The notes below the pieces were generated by a model. The model was not told where the DNA came from. It saw only the letters and a program-made list of their open reading frames with translations, and searched no databases. A stretch of DNA of 64,000 nucleotides from Alphaproteobacteria bacterium (GTDB lineage Bacteria; Pseudomonadota; Alphaproteobacteria; UBA8366; Aestuariispiraceae): assembly GCA_030065235.1 (NCBI GenBank), contig JASJDC010000005.1:248001-312000 (forward strand). Reading direction: 5' to 3'. Below, in pieces: positions 17,061 through 25,391 of this stretch. Numbering within the stretch: the first letter of the stretch is position 1; every line of letters starts with the position of its first letter. The translations under genes and the position numbers were made by a program.

Positions 17061-18392
17061 ATGGTCAAACCGGGTTTCCTGAATTTCGATACGCTGGCGC
17101 TGCATGCCGGGCAGCAGCCCGACCCTGTTTTCGGCGCGCGTGCGACCCCGATCTATCAGACCACCTCCTATGTCTTTGAGGATGTCGATCAGGCGGCCTC
17201 GCTGTTCAATCTCGAGGCGGCGGGTCATATCTATTCGCGCATTTCCAACCCGACCGTGGCCGTGTTGGAAGAGCGGATGGCGGCGCTTGAGGGCGGCGTC
17301 GCGGCGGTGGCCTGCGCCTCAGGCCATGCGGCGCTGCATCTGATTGTCGCGACTCTGATGGGCCAAGGCGCGCATATCGTGGCGTCCAAGTCGCTTTATG
17401 GCGGCTCAATCAATATGTTCAGCCATACTTTCCCACGGTTTGGGATCGAGACGACCTTCGTCGATCCGCGCGACCCGGAGGCCTTTCGGGCGGCGATTCG
17501 GCCCAACACCCGGATGGTCTTCTCGGAAGTTCTCGGCAATCCCGGGCTGGAAGTGCTAGATATCGAAGCGGTCGCCCAGGTCGCCCATGATGCCGGTTTG
17601 CCGTTAGTCCTCGACGCGACCTTTTGCACGCCGCATCTCTGCCGGCCGATCGATCACGGCGCCGACATCGTGATGCATTCGGCGACCAAATGGCTCGGCG
17701 GTCATGGCGTCGCGATGGGCGGCGTGATCATCGATTCGGGCCGGTTCGATTGGGCCGCCAGCCGAACGCCGGACGGGGCCGACCGGTTCCCGACCATGAC
17801 CGAGCCTTACGCCGGCTATCACGGCATTGTCTTTGCCGAAGAATATGGCCCATCGGCCTTCGCCATGCGGGTTCGGGCTGAGGGTCTGCGCGACTTTGGC
17901 CCGGCGCTCAGCCCGCAAAACGCGTTCTATATCCTGCAAGGAATCGAGACTCTGCCGCTGCGCATGGCCAAACATGTTGAAAACGCGCAGTTGGTCGCGG
18001 AATTCCTCGAAGCGCATGAGGCGGTGGGCTGGGTCAGCTATCCGGGGCTCGATAGCCATCCGGATCAGACGTTGGCGCAACGCTATCTGCCGAAGGGGCC
18101 GGGCTCGATGCTGTCTTTCGGTGTCAGGGGCGGGCGCGCCGCCGGGGCCGCCTTCATCGAATCGGTGCGCATCTTCAGCCATCTCGCCAATGTCGGCGAC
18201 GCCAAGTCTCTGGTCCTGCATCCGGCCACCACCACCCATCGGCAGTTGAGCGCCGAGCAACTGAAGGCGTCGGGAGTCGGCGAGGATCTGGTCCGGCTCT
18301 CGATCGGCCTGGAAGACCCGCAAGACCTGATCGACGATCTTAAGCAGGCCCTTCGGGCCGCTCAGAAGGCGGCGCCGATGGCGGCCGAATAG
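17061..18392 (+). CDS. metY: O-acetylhomoserine sulfhydrylase (MetY-type)
   Basis: PLP-dependent Cys/Met metabolism enzyme making homocysteine from O-acetylhomoserine and sulfide, for methionine synthesis. 443 residues, the longer MetY size. Features: FDTLALHAGQQPDP at the start, IYSRISNPTVAVLEERM, SKSLYGGS, and the PLP lysine at residue 210 in SATKWLGGHG; the C terminus keeps the SLVLHPATTTH region. The ATG at 17,061 has GGAG ten nt upstream; an in-frame extension to 16,932 would overlap the attenuator and looks non-coding. Likely controlled by the RNA elements upstream. Confidence 0.92.
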   Translation: MVKPGFLNFDTLALHAGQQPDPVFGARATPIYQTTSYVFEDVDQAASLFNLEAAGHIYSRISNPTVAVLEERMAALEGGVAAVACASGHAALHLIVATLMGQGAHIVASKSLYGGSINMFSHTFPRFGIETTFVDPRDPEAFRAAIRPNTRMVFSEVLGNPGLEVLDIEAVAQVAHDAGLPLVLDATFCTPHLCRPIDHGADIVMHSATKWLGGHGVAMGGVIIDSGRFDWAASRTPDGADRFPTMTEPYAGYHGIVFAEEYGPSAFAMRVRAEGLRDFGPALSPQNAFYILQGIETLPLRMAKHVENAQLVAEFLEAHEAVGWVSYPGLDSHPDQTLAQRYLPKGPGSMLSFGVRGGRAAGAAFIESVRIFSHLANVGDAKSLVLHPATTTHRQLSAEQLKASGVGEDLVRLSIGLEDPQDLIDDLKQALRAAQKAAPMAAE

Positions 18393-18428
18393 CGCCGCCG
18401 GTTCTCAGGATCTCTGGATGTTCCCCCT

Positions 18429-19238
18429 ATGATTGTCACAGTAGACGATGCGGATACCTACCTGTCGGACGGCGGCCAGGCCTTCGACCCCACGAAGCCG
18501 AGCGTGATCTTCGTGCATGGCGCCGGCATGGATCACACGATTTGGGGGCAACAAACGCGCTTTACGGCGCATCGCGGGTTCAACACGCTGGCGGTGGACC
18601 TTCCCGGCCATTTCAGGAGCGCAGGCTTGCCGCCTAAGTCGATTGAATCCTATGCGGATTGGCTGAACCGTTTGATCGAGGCGGCCGGGGCGGCGCCGGC
18701 GATCCTGGTCGGGCATTCGATGGGCGCGCTCATCGTGTTGGAGGCCGCCGCCCGGCGGCCTGACCTATGCCGAGGCTTGGTGTTGGCGGGCGTGTCGGCG
18801 CGTATGCGGGTGCATCCGGACCTGATCGCCGCGGCGGAGGAGAACCGCATCCTGGCGCCGGAGCTGATGACGGCCTGGGGCCATGGGCCGGCGGCGCATC
18901 GCGGCGGCAATATCGCCAGCGGCGTCTGGCTGGTCGGCGGCGCGCTACGCTTGTTGGAGCGCGCGGCGCCCGGATTAATTGCCAATGACTTAAAGGCGTG
19001 TGGCGCCTATGAAGGCGCTCCGGAGGCCGCAGCAAAGGTCAATGTCCCGGTCCTGATCCTGGCGGGCGCTTTCGACAAGATGACGCCGGTGAAGGCGGCG
19101 GGGCCGATCGTCGACGCCCTTGATGACAGGCGTCTGCATTTGGTCGAGAATTCCGGCCATATGATGATGTTGGAGGCGCAGCAGGAGACACGCGAGGCGT
19201 TGCTGACTTTTTTCCAGTCTCTGACGGCGGAGGCTTAG
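18429..19238 (+). CDS. Alpha/beta hydrolase
   Basis: 269 residues with the alpha/beta-hydrolase fold. Oxyanion region HGAGMDHTIWGQQ near residue 31, nucleophile Ser97 in GHSMGAL, likely acid in AGAFDKMTPV near 214 and catalytic His in ENSGHMMML near 239. Substrate unknown. The start lies 36 nt after metY and a thioesterase gene begins 7 nt after its stop, so all three could be one transcript. Confidence 0.87.
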   Translation: MIVTVDDADTYLSDGGQAFDPTKPSVIFVHGAGMDHTIWGQQTRFTAHRGFNTLAVDLPGHFRSAGLPPKSIESYADWLNRLIEAAGAAPAILVGHSMGALIVLEAAARRPDLCRGLVLAGVSARMRVHPDLIAAAEENRILAPELMTAWGHGPAAHRGGNIASGVWLVGGALRLLERAAPGLIANDLKACGAYEGAPEAAAKVNVPVLILAGAFDKMTPVKAAGPIVDALDDRRLHLVENSGHMMMLEAQQETREALLTFFQSLTAEA

Positions 19239-19245
19239 GTCTGCG

Positions 19246-19689
19246 ATGAGACGCGAGGATGCGCCGGCGCGCGATTCATTCAAACGCTTTCACCGGATCA
19301 CGACCCGCTGGATGGACCAGGATCCGTTCGGCCATGTCAATAATGTAGAGTATTACTCTTACTTCGACACGGCGGTGAACGAGCACCTGATCCGAGAGGC
19401 GGGCTTGAGCCCGCGCGACAGCGCGGTGGTCGGCATGGTGGTCGACACACAATGCAGCTTCTTCAGGGAACTGACCTTCCCTGAAGCGATCGACGTGGGG
19501 CTCCGCGTCGCCAAACTTGGGACGACCTCGGTCACCTACGAGATCGGCGTCTTCCGCGACGGCGAGCCCGCGCCCGCGGCCTATGGACGGTTCGTCCATG
19601 TCTATGTCGAGCGCGAAACCATGCGCCCAATGCCGATTCCTGACGCCGTGCGGAAGGCCTTGGCGCCTGTGTTGGCCGACCAGACCTAA
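19246..19689 (+). CDS. Acyl-CoA thioesterase (4HBT/YbgC-like hotdog fold)
   Basis: 147 residues. Hotdog-fold thioesterase with the 4HBT signature RWMDQDPFGHVNNVEYYSYFD, where the Asp is the usual catalytic residue. Predicted to cleave short acyl-CoA or hydroxybenzoyl-CoA-like thioesters; substrate not determinable. Follows the hydrolase by 7 nt. Its stop overlaps the 3' end of the convergent GntR regulator by 4 nt. Confidence 0.88.
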   Translation: MRREDAPARDSFKRFHRITTRWMDQDPFGHVNNVEYYSYFDTAVNEHLIREAGLSPRDSAVVGMVVDTQCSFFRELTFPEAIDVGLRVAKLGTTSVTYEIGVFRDGEPAPAAYGRFVHVYVERETMRPMPIPDAVRKALAPVLADQT

Positions 19690-20417
19690 CCAAGGTCTTT
19701 ATGTGCGGCGAGGTTCAGGGTTTCGTACCGCGACCGAACCCACGCCAGATGGCGGGCCATGGCGTCGCGTGCGGCGGCCCGGTCGCGTTGTTCCAGGGCG
19801 TCGGCGATGGCGCTGTGCTGGTCGTGGACCGCCTGATCGTCTTCCGGCCCGCCGAACAGTTCGAACCGGTGAAAGCGGACCATTTCGCTGAGCGTGCCGT
19901 GGATGACGCCGACCATGTGACGATAGATCGGGCTGTCGCAGATCCGGGCTATCGCCAGGTGGAAATCGATATCGGCCTGAGCCTTGTTGTCATCCGGGTC
20001 GGCCATGCGGGCGATATGGCCGCGCAATTCCGTGATATCGGCCGCCGTTGTCCGCGACGCCGCGCGCTCGGCCGCCCAGCATTCCAGCAGCGTCCTGATT
20101 TCCAGCAGATCGAGCAGGCTGGTGCGGTCGAGCTGCGCCAACGCGGTCAAGGCCGGGTCGCCGATGGTTTCCGGCGCCGCGACCCGGGCGCCGCCGCCGC
20201 GCACCACCGTCAGCAGCCCTTGCGCCTTCAATTGTTGAAGTCCCGCCCTGACGGAGACGCGGCTGACCGCCAGCAACTCGGCAAGTCGTCTCTCAGACGG
20301 CAGCCGGTCGCCCGGCCCAAGATCGCCCGACGCGATTCGGCGCAGCACCTCTGAGGCGACGCGGTCGCCCAGGCTTGGCTGCTCGATTGGGTGAAACGGT
20401 TCGGACATGGCCGGCAT
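19686..20417 (-). CDS. FadR/GntR-family transcriptional regulator (FCD domain)
   Basis: 243 residues. N-terminal winged HTH of GntR type (DRLPSERRLAELLAVSRVSVRAGLQQLKAQGLL) and a C-terminal FCD ligand-binding domain (LLEIRTLLECWAAERAA, DIDFHLAIARICDSP with the metal-binding Asp/His). Such regulators usually control organic acid or sugar-acid use. A good operator-like palindrome lies directly upstream, suggesting autoregulation; the TRAP transporter at 22-25 kb is a possible target but this is only inferred. ATG at 20,408 (MSEPFHP) is an alternative start. Confidence 0.9.
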   Translation of the reverse strand: MPAMSEPFHPIEQPSLGDRVASEVLRRIASGDLGPGDRLPSERRLAELLAVSRVSVRAGLQQLKAQGLLTVVRGGGARVAAPETIGDPALTALAQLDRTSLLDLLEIRTLLECWAAERAASRTTAADITELRGHIARMADPDDNKAQADIDFHLAIARICDSPIYRHMVGVIHGTLSEMVRFHRFELFGGPEDDQAVHDQHSAIADALEQRDRAAARDAMARHLAWVRSRYETLNLAAHKDLG

Positions 20418-20435
20418 ACTGCCTTGATCGCGTCA

Positions 20436-20458
20436 ATTGGTCCAATGGTTAGACCAAT
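20436..20458. promoter_or_regulatory. Probable GntR/FadR-type operator
   Basis: ATTGGTC (20,436-20,442) and GACCAAT (20,452-20,458) form a perfect inverted repeat, and the inner TGGTTAGACCA (20,446-20,456) is itself a TGGT-N3-ACCA site as bound by PdhR/LldR-like FCD regulators. It lies 19 nt upstream of the regulator start, in the gap to the next gene. Confidence 0.6.
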
Positions 20459-20480
20459 CGGCCGGCGCCGCCGCCCCGCC

Positions 20481-21008
20481 TCAGGCGGCGTGGCGGTCGC
20501 GGGTGAGGAGCCAGACGCGGGCGACGGCGACGGTGGAGACGCCGACGATCTCGGCGATGCGTTTGAACGGCACCCGCTCGCGCAGCAACCCGGCGATCAG
20601 GCGGAACTCGTCCTCTTTCCCGGGAATATAGGTGCGGGCGCGCGCCGGGGCGACGCGTTCGGCCCGGGTTGGTTCGTCCCGCAGCCCCCGTTTCCGCGCC
20701 TCCTCTTTGGCCATCATGTAGCGGTATTTCTCGGCCCGCTCCATGGTTTCGGTCATCCGCACCATATTCGCGGCCCAAGCCTCGGCCGCGCGGCGGCGCG
20801 CGGTGCGTTCGGCCTGATCAATGCTCCCGTCATCTTCCTCTGGGAAGGCCTCCAACTCGGCCTCCTCCAGGGTCAAGCCATTGGCTTCGGCGATCCGGGC
20901 GGCCGCAATCTCGGCGGCGCGGCGCTCGCCCTCAATCGTCGCCGAGCGCATGACCCCGATCACCTTGCGCAGCTTGTCGCGCTCATTCTCTGAAAGCGGC
21001 GTCGCCAT
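20481..21008 (-). CDS. Conserved hypothetical protein (DUF2786-like N-terminus, C-terminal HTH)
   Basis: 175 residues from the ATG at 21,008 (MATPLSENERDKL). The N-terminal segment LRKVIGVMRSATIEGERRAAEIAAARIAEANGL resembles a DUF2786 repeat. The middle is charged and helical. The C-terminal 35 residues (FRLIAGLLRERVPFKRIAEIVGVSTVAVARVWLL) have a helix-turn-helix look. I do not recognise the family with certainty; a DNA-binding role is inferred from the HTH only. Divergent from the amidohydrolase gene. Confidence 0.6.
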   Translation of the reverse strand: MATPLSENERDKLRKVIGVMRSATIEGERRAAEIAAARIAEANGLTLEEAELEAFPEEDDGSIDQAERTARRRAAEAWAANMVRMTETMERAEKYRYMMAKEEARKRGLRDEPTRAERVAPARARTYIPGKEDEFRLIAGLLRERVPFKRIAEIVGVSTVAVARVWLLTRDRHAA

Positions 21009-21114
21009 AAGCATCCCTAGCAGGCCCGTCTCCAACAAAGACGGCGGTTGCGAAATCCGGCTGGTATCTTATCTAGTAGCGTCTGCGATTTACAGAGAAC
21101 CTTTGGCGCACGCG

Positions 21115-21969
21115 GTGAAAACTCACCTTTCCACAGCCGAACCGACCGGGTCGGCGTCCACTTTGCTTGGACCTAGCGACCCGGAAGTCTATTCGATTGT
21201 CCAGCCGTCCGGCGCGCGACCGGCGCTGCTGGTGACCGACCATGCGTCTAACATTGTGCCGCAGGCGCTCGATGGTCTGGGCCTCGCGCCGGACGTCATG
21301 GAATTGCATATCGCCTATGATATCGGCGCGGCGGGGGTGACGCGGCGTCTGGCGGAACGGCTCGACATTCCGGCGGTGCAGAGCGGCTTCTCCCGGTTGG
21401 TGATCGATATCAACCGGCCGCCGGAGGATTTCACCAGCATCCGTGAGATCAGCGACGGCGCGGTCATCCCGGGCAACCGCGACCTGACGCCGTTCGATCG
21501 GCTGCAAAGGGCGCAGGAGATCTTCTGGCCTTACCATAATCGCGTTGAGGCGATGATGCGCGAGGCGCGGCTGCGCGCCGGCCGGGCCGGGGTCGAGGCG
21601 CCGGCCTTGATCTCCGTCCATTCCTGCACCGACGAGATGCGCGGCATGAAGCGGCCTTGGCATATCGGCGTGCTCTACAACCGGGACTGGCGGATGGCCT
21701 ACGCCGTTCTGGAGGCGCTGGAGCGGCAAAATCCGGAGCTGATGATCGGCGACAACAAGCCGTATTCCGGCCTCGACCCGTACGGCTTCACCGTCGAGCA
21801 TCACGCGCTGCCGGCGCGCCTGCCCAACATCCTGTTCGAGGTGCGTCAGGATCTGATCGGCGATGCGGCCGGCCAGCGGAAATTCGCCGATATCCTCGCC
21901 CGCGCCTTGGAGGAGGTGCTGGCCGATCCGCAGCAACTGACCTTCTTCCAACGCGGCGAGATCGACTGA
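21115..21969 (+). CDS. N-formylglutamate amidohydrolase family protein
   Basis: About 284 residues from the GTG at 21,115. Matches the N-formylglutamate deformylase (HutG/FGase) family: LLVTDHASNIVPQALDGLGL, the HIAYDIGAAGVTRRLAERL segment, SRLVIDINRPPED, SVHSCTDEMRGM and GDNKPYSGLDPYGFTVEHHALP. The family hydrolyses N-formylglutamate in histidine degradation, but stand-alone copies often act on unknown N-formyl or peptide substrates. The start is uncertain because no ATG lies close to the conserved region. Confidence 0.85.
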   Translation: MKTHLSTAEPTGSASTLLGPSDPEVYSIVQPSGARPALLVTDHASNIVPQALDGLGLAPDVMELHIAYDIGAAGVTRRLAERLDIPAVQSGFSRLVIDINRPPEDFTSIREISDGAVIPGNRDLTPFDRLQRAQEIFWPYHNRVEAMMREARLRAGRAGVEAPALISVHSCTDEMRGMKRPWHIGVLYNRDWRMAYAVLEALERQNPELMIGDNKPYSGLDPYGFTVEHHALPARLPNILFEVRQDLIGDAAGQRKFADILARALEEVLADPQQLTFFQRGEID

Positions 21970-22008
21970 CGCCCATATCCTTCGCCGCGCGACAAAGCTG
22001 CCGGGACG

Positions 22009-23385
22009 CTAATTGGTGATGATTTCCGGCCCCATCATTGTGGTCGGCAGCCAGGTCGAGATGATCGGCACATAGGTCACCAGGATCAGGAAGACGAACA
22101 GGATCGAGACCCAGGGCAGGGCCGCCTTCACCACATTGATCATCGACATCTGCGCCACCCCCGCCGTCACGAACAGGTTCAGTCCGACCGGCGGGGTGAT
22201 CATGCCGATCTCCATATTGACCACCATGATGATCCCCAGATGGATCGGATCGATGCCCAGCTCGATAGCGATCGGGAAGACCAGCGGCGCGACGATGACC
22301 AGCAGACCCGACGGCTCCATAAACTGACCGCCGATCAATAGGATGATGTTAACGACGATCAGGAAGGTGACGGCGCCGAAGCCGGCGTTCAGCATCGCCT
22401 CGGTAATCAGTTGCGGGATCCGCTCCTCGGTCAGGACATGCTTCAGGATCAAGGCGTTGGCGATGATGAAAAGCAGCATGATGGTCAGCTTGCCGGCTTC
22501 GAACAGCGTCTTCTTCGTGTCCTCATGGGTGAACACGGTCAGCGCGCTGAGGGGCTTGCGGAAGAATGAAATCTTCTCGTCTTCGCTGATATTCAGCGGC
22601 CCCATGTCCTTGTAGACGAAATTGGCGATGACGAAGGCGTAGACCGCCGCGACCGCCGCCGCCTCGGTCGGGGTGAAGACCCCGCCATATATGCCGCCGA
22701 GGATGATGATGATCAGCAGCAGGCCCCAGGCCGCATCGACGAAGGCGGACCAGATTTCGCCCCAACCGGCGAAAGGCTGCGAAGGCAAGCCTTTGAACTT
22801 GGCGTAGATATAGATCCCGACCATCAGCATCAGGCCCGCCAATAGGCCCGGGAACACGCCGGCCAGGAACATGCGCCCGACCGAAACGTCGGTCGCGGCC
22901 GCATAGACCACCATGACGATCGAGGGTGGGATCAGGATGCCGAGCGTGCCGGCGTTGCAGATCACGCCGGCGGCGAATTCTTTCTTATAGCCGACTTGGC
23001 GCATGCCGGCGATGACGATCGTGCCGATCGCCACCACCGTCGCCGGGGAGGAGCCGGAGAGCGCCGCAAACATCATACAGGCGAAGACCGAGGCGATGGC
23101 GAGCCCGCCTTGGAAATGGCCGACGACCGCGATCGCGAAACGAATGATCCGGCGCGCCACGCCGCCCGTCGACATGAAGGTTGAGGCGAGGATGAAGAAA
23201 GGGATGGCCAACAGCGTATAATGGCCGGCGAAGGCCTGGAACAGCGTCTGTGAGATCGAGGCCAAGGACCCGTCCGAGAAGGCGACGAGGAAGAGTACGG
23301 AGCTGAGGCCCAGCGATACGGCGACAGGCACGCCGATCATCATCAGGCCGATGACCAGGGCGAACAGAATTCCTGCGGCGGCCAT
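22009..23385 (-). CDS. dctM: TRAP transporter large permease DctM
   Basis: 458 residues, about 12 membrane segments, the ion-coupled permease of a tripartite ATP-independent periplasmic transporter. Seen: FFILASTFMSTGGVARRII, ALSGSSPATVVAIGTIVIAGM, NAGTLGILIPPSIVMVVY and the C-terminal MITPPVGLNLFVTAGV, all family hallmarks. A cytoplasmic insertion (about residues 250-290, KDMGPLNISEDEKISFFRKP) makes it slightly longer than the ~425-residue norm. Follows dctQ by 3 nt in the operon dctPQM. Confidence 0.93.
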   Translation of the reverse strand: MAAAGILFALVIGLMMIGVPVAVSLGLSSVLFLVAFSDGSLASISQTLFQAFAGHYTLLAIPFFILASTFMSTGGVARRIIRFAIAVVGHFQGGLAIASVFACMMFAALSGSSPATVVAIGTIVIAGMRQVGYKKEFAAGVICNAGTLGILIPPSIVMVVYAAATDVSVGRMFLAGVFPGLLAGLMLMVGIYIYAKFKGLPSQPFAGWGEIWSAFVDAAWGLLLIIIILGGIYGGVFTPTEAAAVAAVYAFVIANFVYKDMGPLNISEDEKISFFRKPLSALTVFTHEDTKKTLFEAGKLTIMLLFIIANALILKHVLTEERIPQLITEAMLNAGFGAVTFLIVVNIILLIGGQFMEPSGLLVIVAPLVFPIAIELGIDPIHLGIIMVVNMEIGMITPPVGLNLFVTAGVAQMSMINVVKAALPWVSILFVFLILVTYVPIISTWLPTTMMGPEIITN

Positions 23386-23388
23386 GGC

Positions 23389-24036
23389 TCAGGCTCCTTT
23401 TCCGCTTTGGCCGCTTTGGCCGGTGTGGCTGCGCTCGACTTCGTCGACCAGCTCTTCGGCTTCATGCGCGGCGATCAGCAGATCGCGCTTGTCCCGCACG
23501 ATCTCCCAACCCGCCTCGAGAAAGCGAAACAACAGCAGCGCCATGGCGATCGGCATGATCGAATAGGGGATGAAGCGCGGCATTTTCTCGTACCGCTCGC
23601 CTTCATTCACCCAGTCGGCGAGGAACTGTAGGAAGGCGGGCATCGGCACATCGTTGACCTCGAAGAAGGCGCGCCGGCCGATGAAGGGGGACCAGAAGTC
23701 CCAGGCGCCTTTCAGCATCACGGCGGCGAAGCCGATGCAACAGGCGGCGGCGGCCAGGGTCATCAGCTTCTGCGCCGGTTTCGGCAAGGCTTTGACCAAC
23801 ACATCGACGCCGATATGCAGCGTGTGTTTCACCCCGTACGAAGCGCCGAGCAGCACCAGCCAGGCGAACAGAAACACCGTCGCCTCCAAGGCCCAAAGAA
23901 TGTTCGAATTGAAGACATAGCGGGCGATGACATTGGCGAAGGTGATCACTGTCATCAGGCCGAGGATCGTGGCGATCAGCGTCTCCTCGATCCGGTCCAT
24001 GCGGTTCTTCGGCCGCTCTTGTGCGTGAAAACTCAC
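23389..24036 (-). CDS. dctQ: TRAP transporter small permease DctQ
   Basis: 215 residues with four membrane segments (about 15-35, 50-70, 90-112 and 160-180), the small membrane subunit that supports DctM. WALEATVFLFAWLVLLGASYGVKHTLHIGVDVL is the conserved central part. The C-terminal tail is long and charged (EEVERSHTGQSGQSGKGA), with a short Gly/Gln/Ser repeat near the end. Located between dctP and dctM. Confidence 0.9.
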   Translation of the reverse strand: MSFHAQERPKNRMDRIEETLIATILGLMTVITFANVIARYVFNSNILWALEATVFLFAWLVLLGASYGVKHTLHIGVDVLVKALPKPAQKLMTLAAAACCIGFAAVMLKGAWDFWSPFIGRRAFFEVNDVPMPAFLQFLADWVNEGERYEKMPRFIPYSIMPIAMALLLFRFLEAGWEIVRDKRDLLIAAHEAEELVDEVERSHTGQSGQSGKGA

Positions 24037-24114
24037 TCTTTCCCTCCCCTCACAGACGCCCGGCTGCGCAATGGGCCGCGCGATCGGCCGCGCGTCTGGA
24101 CTGGGAAAAGAAAT

Positions 24115-24180
24115 GGACCGCGCGACTGGGAAGTCACGCGGCCCGATGCAACTTTTTGATTCGGCTGACTTAATCAGCCG
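24115..24180 (-). promoter_or_regulatory. Two hairpins in the dctP-dctQ gap
   Basis: Two strong inverted repeats fill the 154-nt gap: GGACCGCGCGACT with AGTCACGCGGCCC (24,115-24,143, loop GGGA, two mismatches) and CGGCTGA-CTTAA-TCAGCCG (24,162-24,180). Neither has a T-run on the transcribed strand, so they are more likely 3' stabilising or processing structures that raise the level of the binding-protein message over the permeases than terminators. Confidence 0.55.
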
Positions 24181-24190
24181 GGCGGTTGTG

Positions 24191-25204
24191 CTAGCTGGCG
24201 GAGTTGTAGGACGCCGCCGCGTCGATCAGGTCCTGGCCGATATCGTCCTTGAACTGATCCCAGACGGGCTTCATCGCGTCGACCCATTCTTGGCGCTGCT
24301 CGGCGCTCAAGGTGCGGATCACGCCGCCCGCATCCAGGATTTTCTGCTTGTTATCCTGGTTCACCGCATAGGCTTCCGCGTTCCTTGTCTCCGTCACTTC
24401 GCGCAGAATTTGCGCGAACTGGTCGCGCACCGCCGGGTCCAGGCCTTCCCACCAATCGGTCGAGGTTACGACCAGATAGTCGATGATGCCGTGGTTGGTT
24501 TCGGTGATGCCGTCTTGAACTTCAAAGAACTTACGTCCGTAGATGTTCGACCAGGTGTTTTCCTGACCATCCACGACCTTGGTCTGCAGCGCGCCATAAA
24601 CCTCGCTGAACGCCATTTTCTGCGGGTTCGCGCCAAGCGCTTCGAATTGGGCGACCAGAACGTCGGACGCCTGCACCCGGAATTTCAGACCATCCGCATC
24701 GGCCGGCGACATCAGCGGCCGCGAGGCGGACATCTGTTTCATGCCGTTGTGCCAGAATTCCAGCCCTTGCAGGCCGCGGCGCTTCATCGCGTCTTTCATC
24801 GATTGGCCGTCTTCGGAGACCTGGAACCGGTCGACTGCATCGATATCGGCGAACAGGAAAGGCAGGTCGAACAGCCGGAACTGCTTGGTGAACTTCTCGA
24901 ATTTCGAGAGCGACGGCGCCGCCAGTTGCACATCGCCGTTCAGCATCGCCTCCAAGACCGTGTCGTCATTGTAGAGGGTCGAGTTCGGGAACACCTCCAT
25001 ACAAGCCGTCCCGTTCATCTCGTCGTTCACGCGCTGCGCCAGCAACGACGCGGCGATGCCCTTCGGATGACGGTCGGTGTTGGTGACATGGCTGAACTTG
25101 ATCACCATTTCGCCCGCATCGCAGGCGGCGAGGGCGCTTGTCGTCGTGAGAGACGCGGAGGCCGCAAGAACGCCCGCGGCGAGGGCTAGAGATTGAAAAC
25201 GCAT
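24191..25204 (-). CDS. dctP: TRAP transporter substrate-binding protein DctP
   Basis: 337 residues, periplasmic, with a signal peptide (about residues 1-26, ending SALA-AC). DctP-family solute receptor: VIKFSHVTNTDRHPKGIAA at the mature start, LPFLFADIDAVDRF, MSPADADGLKFRVQ with the conserved Arg that binds the carboxylate near residue 175, and DGQENTWSNIY. Typically binds C4-dicarboxylates or other organic acids; the ligand cannot be named. First gene of dctPQM. Confidence 0.92.
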   Translation of the reverse strand: MRFQSLALAAGVLAASASLTTTSALAACDAGEMVIKFSHVTNTDRHPKGIAASLLAQRVNDEMNGTACMEVFPNSTLYNDDTVLEAMLNGDVQLAAPSLSKFEKFTKQFRLFDLPFLFADIDAVDRFQVSEDGQSMKDAMKRRGLQGLEFWHNGMKQMSASRPLMSPADADGLKFRVQASDVLVAQFEALGANPQKMAFSEVYGALQTKVVDGQENTWSNIYGRKFFEVQDGITETNHGIIDYLVVTSTDWWEGLDPAVRDQFAQILREVTETRNAEAYAVNQDNKQKILDAGGVIRTLSAEQRQEWVDAMKPVWDQFKDDIGQDLIDAAASYNSAS

Positions 25205-25250
25205 GAATTCCTCCCAAGGTTTTCTTTATCGGGGCGGGATGGCTATACCA

Positions 25251-25262
25251 ACCGGCGCCGGT
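25251..25262. promoter_or_regulatory. Palindrome upstream of dctP
   Basis: ACCGGCGCCGGT, a perfect 12-bp palindrome 46 nt upstream of the dctP start, next to an AT-rich TTTTCAAAACACACT. It is a possible operator, but GC-rich palindromes occur by chance in this genome. Confidence 0.25.
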
Positions 25263-25391
25263 TTTCAAAACACACTGGGCGAGTATCACAGTCCCGGCGA
25301 ACCATGGCAATAAGCGCGCGCGTTTGGGCCTGCGCCCGATCGGCGCGGTTCGGAACGCCGCCGATCGACAACCCGAAAGTGGGATTCTCGT

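Noticed and set aside
25251-25262. Strong claim of a TRAP regulator operator
   Set aside because: A single GC-rich palindrome in this genome is weak evidence; kept only as a low-confidence feature.
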